DNA of 64,000 nucleotides from Gnetum montanum. Its lineage: Eukaryota; Streptophyta; Gnetopsida; Gnetales; Gnetaceae. A program made the position numbers and the translations under genes. Positions 50,145 to 61,236 of the stretch are shown piece after piece. The notes beneath the pieces are model-generated. The model saw nothing but the letters and a program-made list of their open reading frames with translations, made no database searches and was not told the origin of the DNA. Within the stretch, counting starts at the first letter, position 1; every line of letters starts with the position of its first letter. Location: the NCBI GenBank assembly GCA_015680685.1, contig MNCI01005759.1:123489-187488 (forward strand), given 5' to 3'.

Positions 50145-51420
50145 ATGATGTCATCCTCACCTACCTTCTCACCCAAGAGATGCCACAAGATTTGGACTTC
50201 AGGAAGATATAATAATTTCTTCATTGGGAAAAGTACTTCATGGAAATCAATGGATACCTTTATAAGATGTTCATCGATGATTTGGTCCATTGGTATGTCC
50301 TTGATGTGGGTCAATTGCATGTTCTCCAAGATGCTCACAAAGGTCCCTATGAAGACCATTATGCTAGGAGATGCACAACCATAAAAATCCTAATGGTAGG
50401 ATACTATTGGCCTACAATCTTCAGGGATGTCCACCATTTTATCTAATCTTGTGAATGTTTTCAACAAAATGGTGGGATGAGTACATGAATGGAGGATCCT
50501 TATTAGTGGATTCAACCACTGGAGTCCTTTGACATATGAGGCATAAAATTCATGAGTCCCATCATGCCCATGTCCAATGAAAAGGCATATATTATCATAG
50601 TAGTTGACTACTACACCAAATGGATAGAAGCAGTAGCCATCACCAATTTTACATCATCCACTACTACTAAATTTGTACAACAACATGTTGTAAGTAGATT
50701 TGGGGTGCCACATGCACTAATTTCTAACAATGGAACTCATTTTACAAGTGCAACTTTTTGAAAACTCATGCAATGCTTAGGGGTTGAACATAAATTAGCG
50801 ACACCCTATTAGCCCCAAGCCAACGGTCAAGTAGAGGTAACTAATAGGGAGATCACAAAGATTTTAATAAGAACTATTAACAAATATAAGAGAGATTGGA
50901 GCATAAAACTCAATGATTCCCTTTAGGCCTACCACTCAACAGAGAAACTCCCTATTGGCTACTTTCCCTATGAGGTAGTGTAAAAAAACTTCCAATGCTC
51001 TCAATTCAATTTGAGCTCTGTACACTCTTAATGACCTATGACCTACAGCTTGACCTAAGTCTAGCCCAAAAAGAAAGACTGATCAACCTCAACGTGCTAG
51101 ATAAAAATCGATTAGTGGTCCTATCTTTGAATGAAGTACACAAGGCATTCAACAAGTAATGACATGACCTAAGTATATGGAAAGTGAAATTTCAACCAAG
51201 AGATAAGGTTCTCTATTGGAACCCCACACATGTATTATTGAAAAAATAGTTCCAAACATTGTGGAAAGGACCTTATATAATTGACAAAACCTTTTCTTCT
51301 ATGGCCATGACCATATACAAACCTAAGAGCCTAAATAAAAAGTAGTTGGCCAACATCCAACAAGTGAAGCTTTTTCATGAGTCTAAGCAAGCTAATACAA
51401 TGAATACCTCAATGCATGGA
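50145..51420 (+). pseudogene. Integrase of element E
   Basis: The N-terminal zinc-binding region is at 50335-50470, with 'AHKGPYEDHYARR', 'GYYWPTIFRDVHHFI' and 'SCECFQQNGG'. In the catalytic core the first Asp is in 'VVDYYTKWIEA' (50606-50608). The second has changed to Asn in 'SNNGTHF' (50726-50728; GAC to AAC). The Glu is kept in 'GQVEVTNREI' (50834-50836). The C-terminal part fades out by about 51400. The Asp-to-Asn change alone would abolish activity; further TAG codons interrupt the frame. Confidence 0.88.
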
Positions 51421-51479
51421 CAACCATGCTCGATTTTTTAGATTTCCTCCTTTCAACTCAGTCATGGGGGAGATGACCA

Positions 51480-53015
51480 TCTGTGCTAATCATGCATATG
51501 GATCCTCAGTTTTTTTCTACTTTTTTTTGTTTTTCATGTTTTTGATTTTTTCAAATTATTTATTTTACCCCTTTTTAATTTTTCAAATTTTACCTATTTT
51601 TTGCACCATTTTTTACACCATTGATAGTACATTTGAATATTTCTTGAATATTTTACACTTTCTTATATATTTTACCTTGTTTTGTTTGAATGTGACTTTC
51701 AAATTTTTGCTAATAAATCTGCTTTGTGCCAACAAGACACAGTGGTGTTGTGGTTGCTACTAATGGTGGTTTGTGCTTAATGTTTTGTTTACTAATGTCT
51801 AGTTTCTATTTTTGAATATTTGTACTGATGTCTCAATCATGGTTTCTTTTTTATGGAATAGACAATGAGTCCACAACATTTGCCCATTCATAAGCTCTAT
51901 GGTTTTTCTTGTCTTGGGAGTTTGAGATCCCCTTCATTAAATAAACTTTTTATAAATTTATGACCTTGGTATTTTCTAGAATTAGGAATGATTCAAAGGC
52001 TTGTACAAGGTGTGACTTTAATGGGACTCAATACACTTTGTACTCTTCTACTTACTTGGGTGCTTGGGTGTTTCAATAGAGTTCTTATCGTTCCATGTCA
52101 ACCACTAGAGGAAGTCTAATAAATTCTTTGCATGGTATGGTCCCATCCAAAAAGGAAAAGAAGAGAAAGAAAAAAAACAAAATAAAAACAAGAAATAAAA
52201 CATGATGGGATTTAAAAGCACACCCCTTAGATGAATAAATGGGCTACAAGCACTGGTTATGGGACTAGAAAGACATGTTACCCATGCCTAATAGTCCCCT
52301 CTAACTAAGGCCCTATCTTGCTTCTTGCTTCTCTTTTCTTCTCTTTATAAAATGATGTCTATTGTATAGGTGCACTCTTTTATCTTAGGAGGGTGGATCG
52401 GTCTAAGAGTCATTGTGCAAAGTCACTGAAAGAGGTTGGTTTTGGTTTGGACTAAGGATGAATCTTCTTAGATCATTTTAAACACAAATTTCACAAGAGA
52501 ATTCTTATGAATTTAGTCTAGAATTCAATTCCATTTATGCTATCCATAACTCACTTCACTACCAATGTCCATGTTTTTGATTTCATGTCTTAGTTTGACA
52601 TATTTGAATTCTTGGGTAGAATCTTACAGGTTTTGGTTCTTAACTTCCATTAACCATTAGTCATCTTTGGGGTCCATGAACTCCTTAGGTTGAGGTTATG
52701 TAAGGGAAAACAAGGCATGTGCCTACTATGATAAGGACCCACTTGCATATCTCTTGGTTGGGTTCATTAAGCACCTTATCCTTAGGCATTTTTGCAATCA
52801 GAATCTTTCCTACACTCATCTTTTGCACCAAACCATGTGTTCCTTTATAAATTTTATTCATTAAACATATTCTCTATTAGAATTTTCAATTTTTGAGCTT
52901 TCAAACATTATCTTCAATGATTTTATCATATTCTTGGCTTTTTAAGATTCCATGGACTTTAATTTTATCAAAAAATTCCTTACATTTTTTTGAGATATTA
53001 AAATTTAAAAATTTT
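51480..53015 (+). other. Post-integrase spacer of element E
   Basis: T-rich from 51510 to 51720, which explains a hydrophobic chance frame at 51416-51763. Words at 51863 ('gacaatgagtccacaacatt') and 52010 match D's spacer at 35740 and 35890. No coding frame is shared between D and E here, which argues that it is non-coding. Confidence 0.55.
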
Positions 53016-53110
53016 GGCCTATGTGGGGCCTTGTCAATGGAGGAGACTCGTATATGAGGCCTTGTCAACATAAGGGAAAAATAGTATAAATAGGCATGAC
53101 CCCACATTGA
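53016..53110 (+). promoter_or_regulatory. Internal U3-like promoter of element E, ahead of ORF3
   Basis: 'ggccttgtcaatgg' (53028) and 'ggccttgtcaacata' (53059) precede 'aaaaatagtataaatagg' with TATA at 53085-53092. E's own 5' LTR has 'ggccatgtcaacata' followed by 'aaaaattataaatac'. The words differ from D's internal promoter, which matches D's LTR instead. ORF3 starts about 520 bp downstream. Promoter function is inferred. Confidence 0.6.
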
Positions 53111-53617
53111 AAATTTTACATTTTCTCACAAATGCCAAGGGAGTTATTCAATTTTTCAAAGCCCACAACCTTCCCAAGCCCATAACTTACAAACCGTTTA
53201 TCCAAATCACTTCATTCTTCAACCTTGTAGCTACCAAAGCTAAGCTCTTTGTCATGGGGGCCACAAATGTACAATTTTTGATAGAAAAATTTTCACAATT
53301 TTTTCTAACTCCTACAAAGGTTTAATTAAAAAATCAATTATTAAATACTAAATAAAAAGAGTTAAACCTTTCCAACAAGCTCTAGTGACAACTATAATAA
53401 ATAACTGATAAAATAATTAATCTACCATGATCCAACCTTAGTCAAAGTGTAACTAACTAACTATGAAGAAAAGGCACTCAAATTTCAAAGTTACACATTA
53501 CATCTACTAATCCATGGATATGTTGTAACTGCAAATGACACCAAAAGGAAAGCACACACAAAAAGTAGGACCATCCAAACCAAGTTAAAAAAAGCCTACT
53601 ATGGGAAGGGGCTAAGT

Positions 53618-56397
53618 GTAGCCCAAAGACGGACCACTCACAACCCATGCCATAGGTTCTCTTAGAGAGGAGGTAGAGGTGGAATCTATGAAACAAATTC
53701 CAAAACTAGCAACAACAACAATAGAACACTTCCATTGAGATGATGTGCTAGCACAACTAGCAAATCTCAAAGTGACCTTAACAAAGGCTTACCTAAATCA
53801 GATTAAATCGAGGGAGGTCTAAAAATCAATGCTCTAGGAGTTAAATTTTGGACCTTTCTTGGAGTATGCATCAAGAGAAGTGTAGGACCAACTAAAAACC
53901 TCTCCCATGTAGCTAATCATCACCTCCATTGGGGAGTGGTAGATGGGAGAAACATTCCTATTTTGGAGTAATAGGTAACCCAACTCAATAGCAAAAATTA
54001 AGGATATTTCAGTGTCCTACTCAGCATAGGCCATTACTGTAGCACTTGGGTTGCCTTAAATAGGGGCAAATCTTGCTAAGATTTTGATGGATGCAGATCC
54101 TAGCATAAAGAAAGAATAGGTGTAGCGGTGCTATGGTGTTAACCACAAGGAGTTTGGCATGCTTAAACTAGTAGAGAGGATTCATTACAAGATTTTGGCC
54201 TTCCACCTCAATCCCACGATGAGGCCAAGAAAGATAACTACCTTCTCTTCACAAGCATGCACCACTTTGAGTGGGAGATTCTTGGTCAACCTTCTGTAAT
54301 TAATCTATCTAGAGATGGAGAAGCAATTTAAGAAAAATGATCGTGGAAGGAAAACACTTCCCTTCCCATGTTTCATCCAAAAACTCTATTGGAGGGGATG
54401 AATAGCCCACTATTCTAATGATATCATTAGAACTATTCTGACCACCAACTGGTTAGAAATGATGAAGGATACGACACTTGCAACCACGATTCAAGAAGAA
54501 GAGGAACAACTACCACCCCTACCTACCACTCAGACAATGGTGCTAGACATTACTACAACCATCCAATAGTTGTGAGAATATAGAAAATGGCTCTTGAGTG
54601 AACAAGAGTAAAGAGCAAGCATGAGTGGTGGGGACCCATCCATCTACAAACCAGCCATGAGTCACCTTAATGAGGTGGCCTAAATGATTAGCTTGATGGA
54701 TGTGGGTGGATCCATTTTCTTAGCCCAAAGAACACAGTTTCCTGCGAGGTCAAATCCAAGCATTAGAGAGGTCACAATATCCCTTGCAAATCAACAGTCA
54801 CATCTAAAAATATCTAGGGATTTTGCAACCTTCTTGGTACACTTAAAGAAGGGTGAAGAGACAACTATTTTTGTGATGCAACACCAATGCTAGGAGACTA
54901 GAGTAGAAGTGGCCACTAATAGGATTGTCGACATACTCAATGCACCTGTGGCATCTATACTGAATGTCACTACACTTAGGGATGTGTAGATGTCTACAAG
55001 AACCACAAGTAGTAGAATAAGTGTAGCACAACATGAAGAACTGTTAGATTGATTGGTGGGAACCTGTCAATTCTAGATATCTTTGACCTTCTAGATAACA
55101 TTACTATAGCCCAGTTAGAGCTACTTATGGCAAGGGGCAAAACCATCATTTTGGAGGGACAACTTGAAACAACCAAGGAGTGGAATGAATGCTTGGCTAC
55201 AAAGGTTCTTGAACTAAGGGCCTAGATTGTCGATCTCACATTTCTTAACCCACCACTAACAAGAGATGAAGCTATGAAACAGCTTCATACTAAACTCAAA
55301 TAGGTTGAGGATGCAATGGAGATAATGGTGTTCTATTGATCCTTGGTAGAAGCCACACAACATAAGATTCATAAGGCCTTGGATTAGACCTACTAAGAGA
55401 ATGTCTAGTTGATGGTAGAAAATCATTGCCTGCAGAATGTTGATGCACATAAGAAATAGTTAACTGATTTCATCCATTAATAGAAAGAACAAGTAGCTAA
55501 AGAAAATATAGAAGTGAGGAGATTAGTAGCAAAGAACAAAAATCTCTTCATGGAGGAAGTCTACACCCTTCACCAGAAAACTATGATCAAAGTAGGCACC
55601 TAGAAATCTGAAACTTTCAAATTTGAGAAAGTTAAAGATCATTACAGAGAGTAAGTTGGTTTACAAAAAGAAGTAAATGAGAAGCACATCCACTTAGTGA
55701 AGGTAAAAGTGAATGAGAGTGAATGAGACTCTCCACCAACTCCAGCAAGGAAAGAAGTTTTGGCAACCTATCATTGATGGAATAGACACCTACAACAAAG
55801 AGAAAACCTACATGAAGGAGTTGTAGACCAAGGAGATGATAAAGTACATGGAGCCTGCCAATCTCTATTATGCAAATTTGGCCACGTTGACTACTAGATA
55901 GTTGCTGTTGAAGTTAGAGAAGTAGGTGGCTAGCTCATATTTTTTGTATGAGGCTAAGTTCAAGCATCATAAGGACACTAAGGACAAGCTTGTAGTGGCT
56001 AACACTAAACTCAAAGTTCTCAAGGCATGATTCATTAATCAATGATCAACTACTAAGAACTTGGCCAAGAGGATGAATGACTATCATGAGCTACAAAATG
56101 TAGTTAGGGCATTTGACATCGAACACAAACAGTTTGCTGCATGGTTTGTTAATGTAAAAAAAATGTTCTCGATAATGCCTTATCTATTGGATGTTTCCAT
56201 TCTAGCCCACATTGGTGATGCTGCATGGACTATGAATGATCCCAAAATTAAGGAGGAGAAGATGAAGGCATTATTAGATGGGAGGAGAAGATGAAGGCAT
56301 TATTAGATGGGAGGAGAAGATGAAGGCATTATTAGATGCCTTTTACCTACCATTGGAGCTTGTAGCCATAGCCACCTTAGCTACCACACATGTCTAA
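53618..56397 (+). pseudogene. ORF3 of element E, broken relative of D's ORF3
   Basis: The start context is 'gtagcccaaagacgg', apparently an eroded 'atggccccaaa', so the initiator is lost. The globular part (53840-54260) parallels D: 'LNFGPFLEYASREV', 'MGETFLFW', 'LVERIHYKILAFHL'. Long charged, coiled-coil-like stretches fill 54900-56250. The end reads 'KIKEEKMKALLD', then a TAA at 56395-56397; D has 'TKEEKL.ALL' at the matching place. Three copies of a 29-bp repeat near the end shift the frame. No membrane segment, signal peptide or envelope motif was seen. The function is unknown. Confidence 0.6.
56252..56338. repeat. 29-bp tandem repeat, three copies, inside ORF3 of E
   Basis: The unit starts 'ggaggagaagatgaaggcat' at 56252, 56281 and 56310, and the copies look identical. 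Because 29 is not a multiple of three, each extra copy shifts the ORF3 frame. The lack of divergence marks it as recent. Confidence 0.9.
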
Positions 56398-56490
56398 AGT
56401 TGGCAAAGGTTCTTCAAAACCTTAGGAGCCATCACCACCTATGACTATTTAATCTTCTCCATCATTGTGATATCCCATCATTAGATGTCA

Positions 56491-57040
56491 TGGAAAATGT
56501 TAAATATACAATATATTAGACATTATGCATATGAAGAAAATATACCAAATGTGAAATATATGTGATACTCAACATTATGTATAAAGAAAATAATAGGAAA
56601 AATGAAAAATGACAAAGAAAAGAATGATTTATTAATATGGAAGAGTGTATCTAGATCGTGCTTTAAGAGTGTTCCTTGGGATTTTCTTCCTTTGGTATCT
56701 ATCCCTTAGAGGCAATCCAGCATTGCCACCATGGTTAGGCCTATAACCTAGCCAAAAGGAATGGCCAGTTTACTTCCTATCCCACTTCACCCAGCTTCTT
56801 ATGACCTGCCTGTATTGGCTCCACCACTCCATGCTGGCACGACCTCTAACCATGGGTATAAATGCCTTAGGTTAAACCCCAAATTTTTATCTTAAGAGAC
56901 ATGTTCGTTATTACAACATGTCTTTTTAGGTCTCAATTACAACTACCCTTTTAGGTCTTGTTAAGATAACAATAACACTTTTTATGAAGAGACACCATCT
57001 TTATTAGGTAGAAGCATCATTTGGGAATGGGAATGTGACA
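56491..57040 (-). repeat. 3' LTR of element F, with polypurine tract at 57041-57052
   Basis: Read on the minus strand it begins 'tgtcacattccc' and ends '..cattttcca'. The adjacent 'aagtgggtagat' is the likely polypurine tract. It is highly similar to 60690-61236, with many transitions and a few small indels. Confidence 0.85.
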
Positions 57041-57479
57041 ATCTACCCACTTATGTTTCATTTTTACTCAAACGAATCCATGTTCTCTATATTTTTCCAA
57101 ATCCAATGCTTTCTTTCATGATCTTGAGCTCCAATAATTTGATTTCTTCTTTGAACTTGAAGTTATTTCTTGCTTATTTTGTAAACAAAATATAGGTGAG
57201 AAAAATATATGGAAAATTAAATATTACTTTCTTGGTACTTACTTCATTTTCTAAGATAATGATAAAAGATGAATTAAAGATTTATTAACCACCAATCACT
57301 AGTTCTAACCAAGATGACACAAACTGCAACTTGGATCTGGTTACCCAAGTGAAGGAAAGGAAAATTCTTTATCCCCAAGTTTTATTATCATAGATATTTT
57401 ACTTATCTAATTGAAATATAAATTAAATAATGAATACAATAATAAGATCATCAAATAAGAGTGAGACACTTCTTGATCT
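57041..57479 (-). other. Non-coding tail of element F
   Basis: AT-rich sequence between the end of the CCR4-like frame and the 3' LTR. No domain was recognised. It may be the 3' untranslated part of the captured gene. Confidence 0.4.
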
Positions 57480-58721
57480 TGATCAACCTTATGAATTGAT
57501 GGGAGTAATTGTAATTCTACCATAAGTGGTATATGATCAAATGGTCTTGTTCAGGATGGCAAGGCTTGATTTGATTCTTGTCAACTTCTTCTTTAGAAAT
57601 CAACTCTAGTAACTTGGTAACTTGAAATAATCAGGCATCATACCAAATATAATACAAAGTCTTAATGAAGAATGTTGTTGATCCATCTTCATTAATCACT
57701 ATAGGGTAATTTGTAAACAATGGTTCTTGATGAATGCTATCCATCAACATCATCTATTCTTGAATTCTAGAGTTTGATTTATCTATTGAAGATTCAAAGT
57801 AAGCAAAATATGCACTAGCTAATGGAATTGCATGCTGAATTGATGGAAACATTTTCTTCAAGTTAGGTTCATCCTCTAAAGATTTTTTTATAGATCCATA
57901 TTTTAAGAATTGATAAATGATACTTCCAAATTTTGCATTGAAGTCTCCACAAAGAATAAATGGAACTAGATTAGTCTAACTTAGTAATAATTTTTTCTTT
58001 AAACTTTCTTCTATTTTCTTAATCAAGTATGCTTCTTTACATATTCTAACATCCAAACATGTTGATTTGGAAATTAAATGTGTGTTGACTATGCCTACAC
58101 ATCTTTTTGATAACTAGATTTTTAGAATTACTACCAAGGTTATGTGATTTTTCAAAAATCTTAACTGTTCTTTTTTCCTGTCACTTGAAGTTCTAGAATT
58201 TCAAAAATCATATTTTCTAAACTCCATTCAAATATTTGTAATAATTCAAACTTGGCTTCTTTATAAAAGATCGCACAATCGTCCATGTTGTGATTTTTGC
58301 AATATGCTAATTTATACAACTCAAAGGAAGAACTTCCATAAGAACCTTTTTGCTTATAGATACATCTGTATCCCATCTTTCCCAAGTTTGGTTGAAATTG
58401 ATATAGAAATTCCCATGGAAAGGCTTCTTGTAAGCACAAGACATCAACATCCAAATCTTTTAACTGTGCTAAGATGCATGGATATCGATATTCATGCCAA
58501 TCCAAGGCCCATGATGGACATAGTGGATGATTTTTCTCACTCACTAGTGATCTTGCAAGCACATTATATATTGCAACTTTCATTCTCATTCTTGGATTCT
58601 TGTCTAGATCATTTCTCTTTATGAGTATCATACTCCTTATTGAAATGACATTTTGAGTCTTCATGTTGTTTTGCCCCATGTTTTGTTTGGAGGATGGATT
58701 AATATAACCTTTTCTTAACAA
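57480..58721 (-). pseudogene. Captured CCR4/Angel-type exonuclease gene copy, broken
   Basis: The open part at 58721-58161 contains 'VAIYNVLARSLVSEKNHPLC', 'WALDWHEYR', 'LDVDVLCLQEA' (catalytic Glu near 58427-58425) and 'DDCAIFYKEAKFELL'. After a stop the reading continues: 'CVGIVNTHL' near 58090, 'LCGDFNAKFGS' (GDFN at about 57948-57937), 'IPLASAYFAYF', 'EPLFTNY', 'KTLYYIWYD' and 'PEQDHLI' (Asp-His at 57546-57541). This is the order of the exonuclease-endonuclease-phosphatase domain of CCR4-type mRNA deadenylases and Angel/nocturnin relatives. The usual Ser before Asp-His is Gln. No leucine-rich repeat is seen upstream. Motif spacing shows no intron, so it may derive from an mRNA. Several TAG stops make it non-functional. 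Confidence 0.8.
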
Positions 58722-59619
58722 TTAATGATTGTTCTACTTCTTCAACTAATTCTCCAACTAATACATCAACTAATCATTAACTAATACATTGACTAATAAT
58801 CAACTACATCAACTAACTAACTTCATTATCTAATTTTAGTAATATATAATTACATTATTTTATTTTTAGTAATATTTAACTATATTATTTTTGATGACCT
58901 TTCTACCTCCCTTAATAACACTAACTTCAGTAGTGTAACTAATGACATGCCATAGTGATCTTAAGACTATTTGCAAGGGTTATGCACTAAATCTTAAAGC
59001 CTAAAAGGTTAAATTTATAATATCATTGAATTAAAGGATGCTTAGATGATAAATCTAACCTCACCATTGAGTTTAGAAGGATGAAAATGTTATGAATGGC
59101 TATTCATATGTTGAAAAATAATATCATATGCTTAAGTTGTGTGAAAATTAAACTTTTGAGGATCTTGAGGTGCTATATTGGATAGGGGTAAATACTAATT
59201 TTTGGAGTTCTCTAGGATGGATTTGACTCCACCATTGGGTCTGGAAGATTGAAATCTATAGGAAATGACTCTTCGTTTACCAAAAAAGGCTTTTGAAATT
59301 AAAATTTATGACCTCCAACGTCTAACTACTCTGGCATAAAAAATGAGACTTCCCAAGAGATCATCTATCCCAATTCTACTCTAGAATGAGCATGCTTAAT
59401 CACAAAGTTTTTTATCCCCTTTGTTACTAGTATGCCAATTCAAATTTTTGAAAATAATTATGCACATTTTAAATTAACAATTATGGGTGAAATATTTTCC
59501 TTTTCCTAAAATTTTTTCATTAGTTGATGGAAATTTTGAAAATTCTGTCAATTTTCAAGAACTTCAATTTTTCGATCTTTTGATGAAAATGTTTTTATTG
59601 CATAGACGATGCCCATTCC

Positions 59620-59850
59620 AGGGTTTACATGGCCCTCTTCTAGGTTGGTGTGGCTTGTTGCATGGTCCCTGTAGCCCTTCCCTAGGTCAATGCAACCAAT
59701 CTTGGGGTCTGCATGGCCTTGTTATGGGCTAGTGTGGCCCATGTCAAGGCCAGAACTACCCTTGACTAGGCTTGCATGACCCTTGTCAAGTCTAGTGTAG
59801 CCCTTAACTAGGCTTGCATGGCCCGTCTTACGGCCTACATGTGGAGAGGC
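59620..59850. repeat. GC-rich degenerate repeat block 1 in F
   Basis: 'ctaggcttgcatg' and 'tggcccttgtcaagtcta'-like phrases recur at roughly 20-45 bp intervals (for example near 59774 and 59808). It is clearly richer in G and C than its surroundings. A second block with the same words lies at 60216-60370. Between them, 59885-59970 holds about three copies of a 30-odd-bp unit around 'ggaggtagttattg'. Confidence 0.6.
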
Positions 59851-60215
59851 AATTTTTGGCAATGTCTAAAGAGGTAGTTTTTAGTAGCACTGGAGGTAGT
59901 TATTGGTGGTGCTGGAGGTGGTTATCGATGTTGCTAGAGGCAGTTATTGATGATGTTCAAGGTAGTTTTCTATGGTGAAAATGGCATGTGGTAGGCAGGA
60001 AAACAATGCGAGTTTTAGGAATGGTAGTTGTAGTTGTAGTTGCAGGGCGACATGAGGGTGGGCAACATGAGGGCAGTAGGCATGGTAGGTGATGTGGCCA
60101 AAGGAGTGATGGTAGTAGTAGTGTGGCTGATGGTAGAGTGATGGGGGAAAGCAATTGACGATGCTAGTGTAGTGGCACAAGGCTACGGATTGGAGTAGCA
60201 CATGGCTAGAATAGG

Positions 60216-60370
60216 GTGGCACGACCCCTATAGGGCTAGCATGGCTGACATGGCCTATGGGGTCTATGTGACTCCTACTAGGCTTGCATGGATAGGGACT
60301 GTGCGGCTCCTATTGGCCTGCATGGCCCTTGTAGGTCGATGTGGCTCCTACTAGGCTTGCATGGCTCCTA
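60216..60370. repeat. GC-rich degenerate repeat block 2 in F
   Basis: 'cctactaggcttgcatgg' appears near 60276 and 60347, with 'ggcctgcatggcccttgtag' between. The block shares words with 59620-59850 and directly abuts the inverted repeat at 60371. Confidence 0.6.
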
Positions 60371-60482
60371 CTAATGAATATTTGATCACACCTCATCAAG
60401 TATCATTAACTAATGGATATCATTAACTAATTTTTGAATCTTGATGAGGTGTGATCAAATATTCATTAGTTAATGATATCCA
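60371..60482. repeat. Perfect 30-bp inverted repeat with nested second inverted repeat
   Basis: The left arm 60371-60400 (starts 'ctaatgaatatttgatcaca') and the right arm 60440-60469 (ends 'gatcaaatattcattag') are perfect reverse complements over 30 bp, 39 bp apart. Inside the loop 'atcattaactaat' occurs twice, and 'ggatatcattaactaa' (60415-60430) pairs with 'ttagttaatgatatcc' (60467-60482), so two alternative foldings compete. Confidence 0.9.
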
Positions 60483-60677
60483 TGAAAAATTTTGTTGGTT
60501 GCATGTGTGATCCCTTGTTTGTGAAATCAATGGAAAGGTATCTTCTAACTTACATCACAAAGATATGATACATCCAGTGATGATCAATGACTTTCCTTGT
60601 GTTGTGGCTTCAAGGTTCATCATGTTATTCATGTTGTAGTTGACCCATGATTCTGAATGGTCCTTGAGTCATGGTTT

Positions 60678-60689
60678 GCTCTAATATCA
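60678..60689 (-). other. Primer binding site of element F (tRNA-iMet type)
   Basis: On the minus strand 'tgatattagagc' follows the LTR end '..gccA' directly. It equals the standard plant initiator-methionine primer site 'tggtatcagagc' at 10 of 12 positions, the two changes being G-to-A and C-to-T. Confidence 0.8.
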
Positions 60690-61236
60690 TGGCAAACGTC
60701 AAATATATGATATATTAGACATTATGCATATGAAGAAAATATACCAAATGCAAAATATATGTAATATTTGAAATTATTTATAAGGGAAATAATAGGAAAA
60801 ATGTAGAAATACAAAGAAAAAAATGCTTTATTGATATGGAATAATGTATCCAGATCGTGCTTTGAGAGTGTTCCTTGGGATTTTCTTCCTTTAGTATCTA
60901 TCCCTTAGAGGTAATCCAGCATTGCCACCATGGTTAGGCCTATAACCTGACCAAAAGGGATGGCCAATCCTCTTCCTATCCCACTTCATCTAGCTTCTTA
61001 TGACTTGCTTGTATTGGCTCCACCACTCCATGTTGGCACGACCTACCTAGGGTATAAATGCCTTAGGTCAAACCCCCAATAGTTACCTTAAGAGACACAT
61101 CTATTATTACAACATGTTTTTTTAGGTCTAAAGTACAACTACCATTTTAGGTCTTGTTAAGATAACAATAACACTTGTTATAAAGAGACACCATCTTTAT
61201 TAGGTAGGAGCATCATTTGGGAATGGGGATGTGACA
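60690..61236 (-). repeat. 5' LTR of element F
   Basis: Read on the minus strand it begins 'tgtcacatcccc' and ends 'gacgtttgcca'. A TATA-like 'catttatacc' lies near 61060 in that orientation. It pairs with 56491-57040. Confidence 0.85.

Larger units (their letters stand above)
58722..60677 (-). other. Leader region of element F, repeat-rich, no recognised gene
   Basis: Between primer site and captured gene lies a non-coding stretch with short AT-rich duplications ('ctaatacatcaactaa' near 58750-58800, 'tagtaatat' near 58850), GC-richer blocks (59620-59850, 60216-60370) and a long inverted repeat (60371-60482). Short frames at 59487-59732 and 59944-60222 follow the repeats and show no family signature. 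Confidence 0.45.
56491..61236 (-). mobile_element. Element F: minus-strand LTR retroelement without gag or pol, carrying a CCR4-like gene copy
   Basis: Direct repeats of about 550 bp (56491-57040 and 60690-61236) bound 3.6 kb. Orientation comes from a tRNA-iMet-type primer site next to the right copy (60689-60678) and a purine-rich 'aagtgggtagat' next to the left copy (57052-57041), both read on the minus strand. No gag, protease, RT or integrase was found inside. The main content is a broken exonuclease-like frame in sense orientation with the element. A clear 5-bp target duplication was not seen ('tgtca' versus 'attgt'). F sits downstream of ORF3 of E. Confidence 0.8.

Noticed and set aside
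51416-51763. 115-codon hydrophobic plus-strand frame that could suggest an envelope membrane anchor
   Set aside because: It is produced by T-rich low-complexity sequence after integrase. The matching region of D does not keep it.
56463-56490. 'tgatatccc...' as an alternative left end of F with target duplicate 'attgt' (56464-56468 and 61237-61241)
   Set aside because: It gives a matching 5-mer, but the right LTR has no counterpart of 56469-56490 and the primer site abuts 60690. The LTR end at 56491 is better supported, so F has no clear target duplication.
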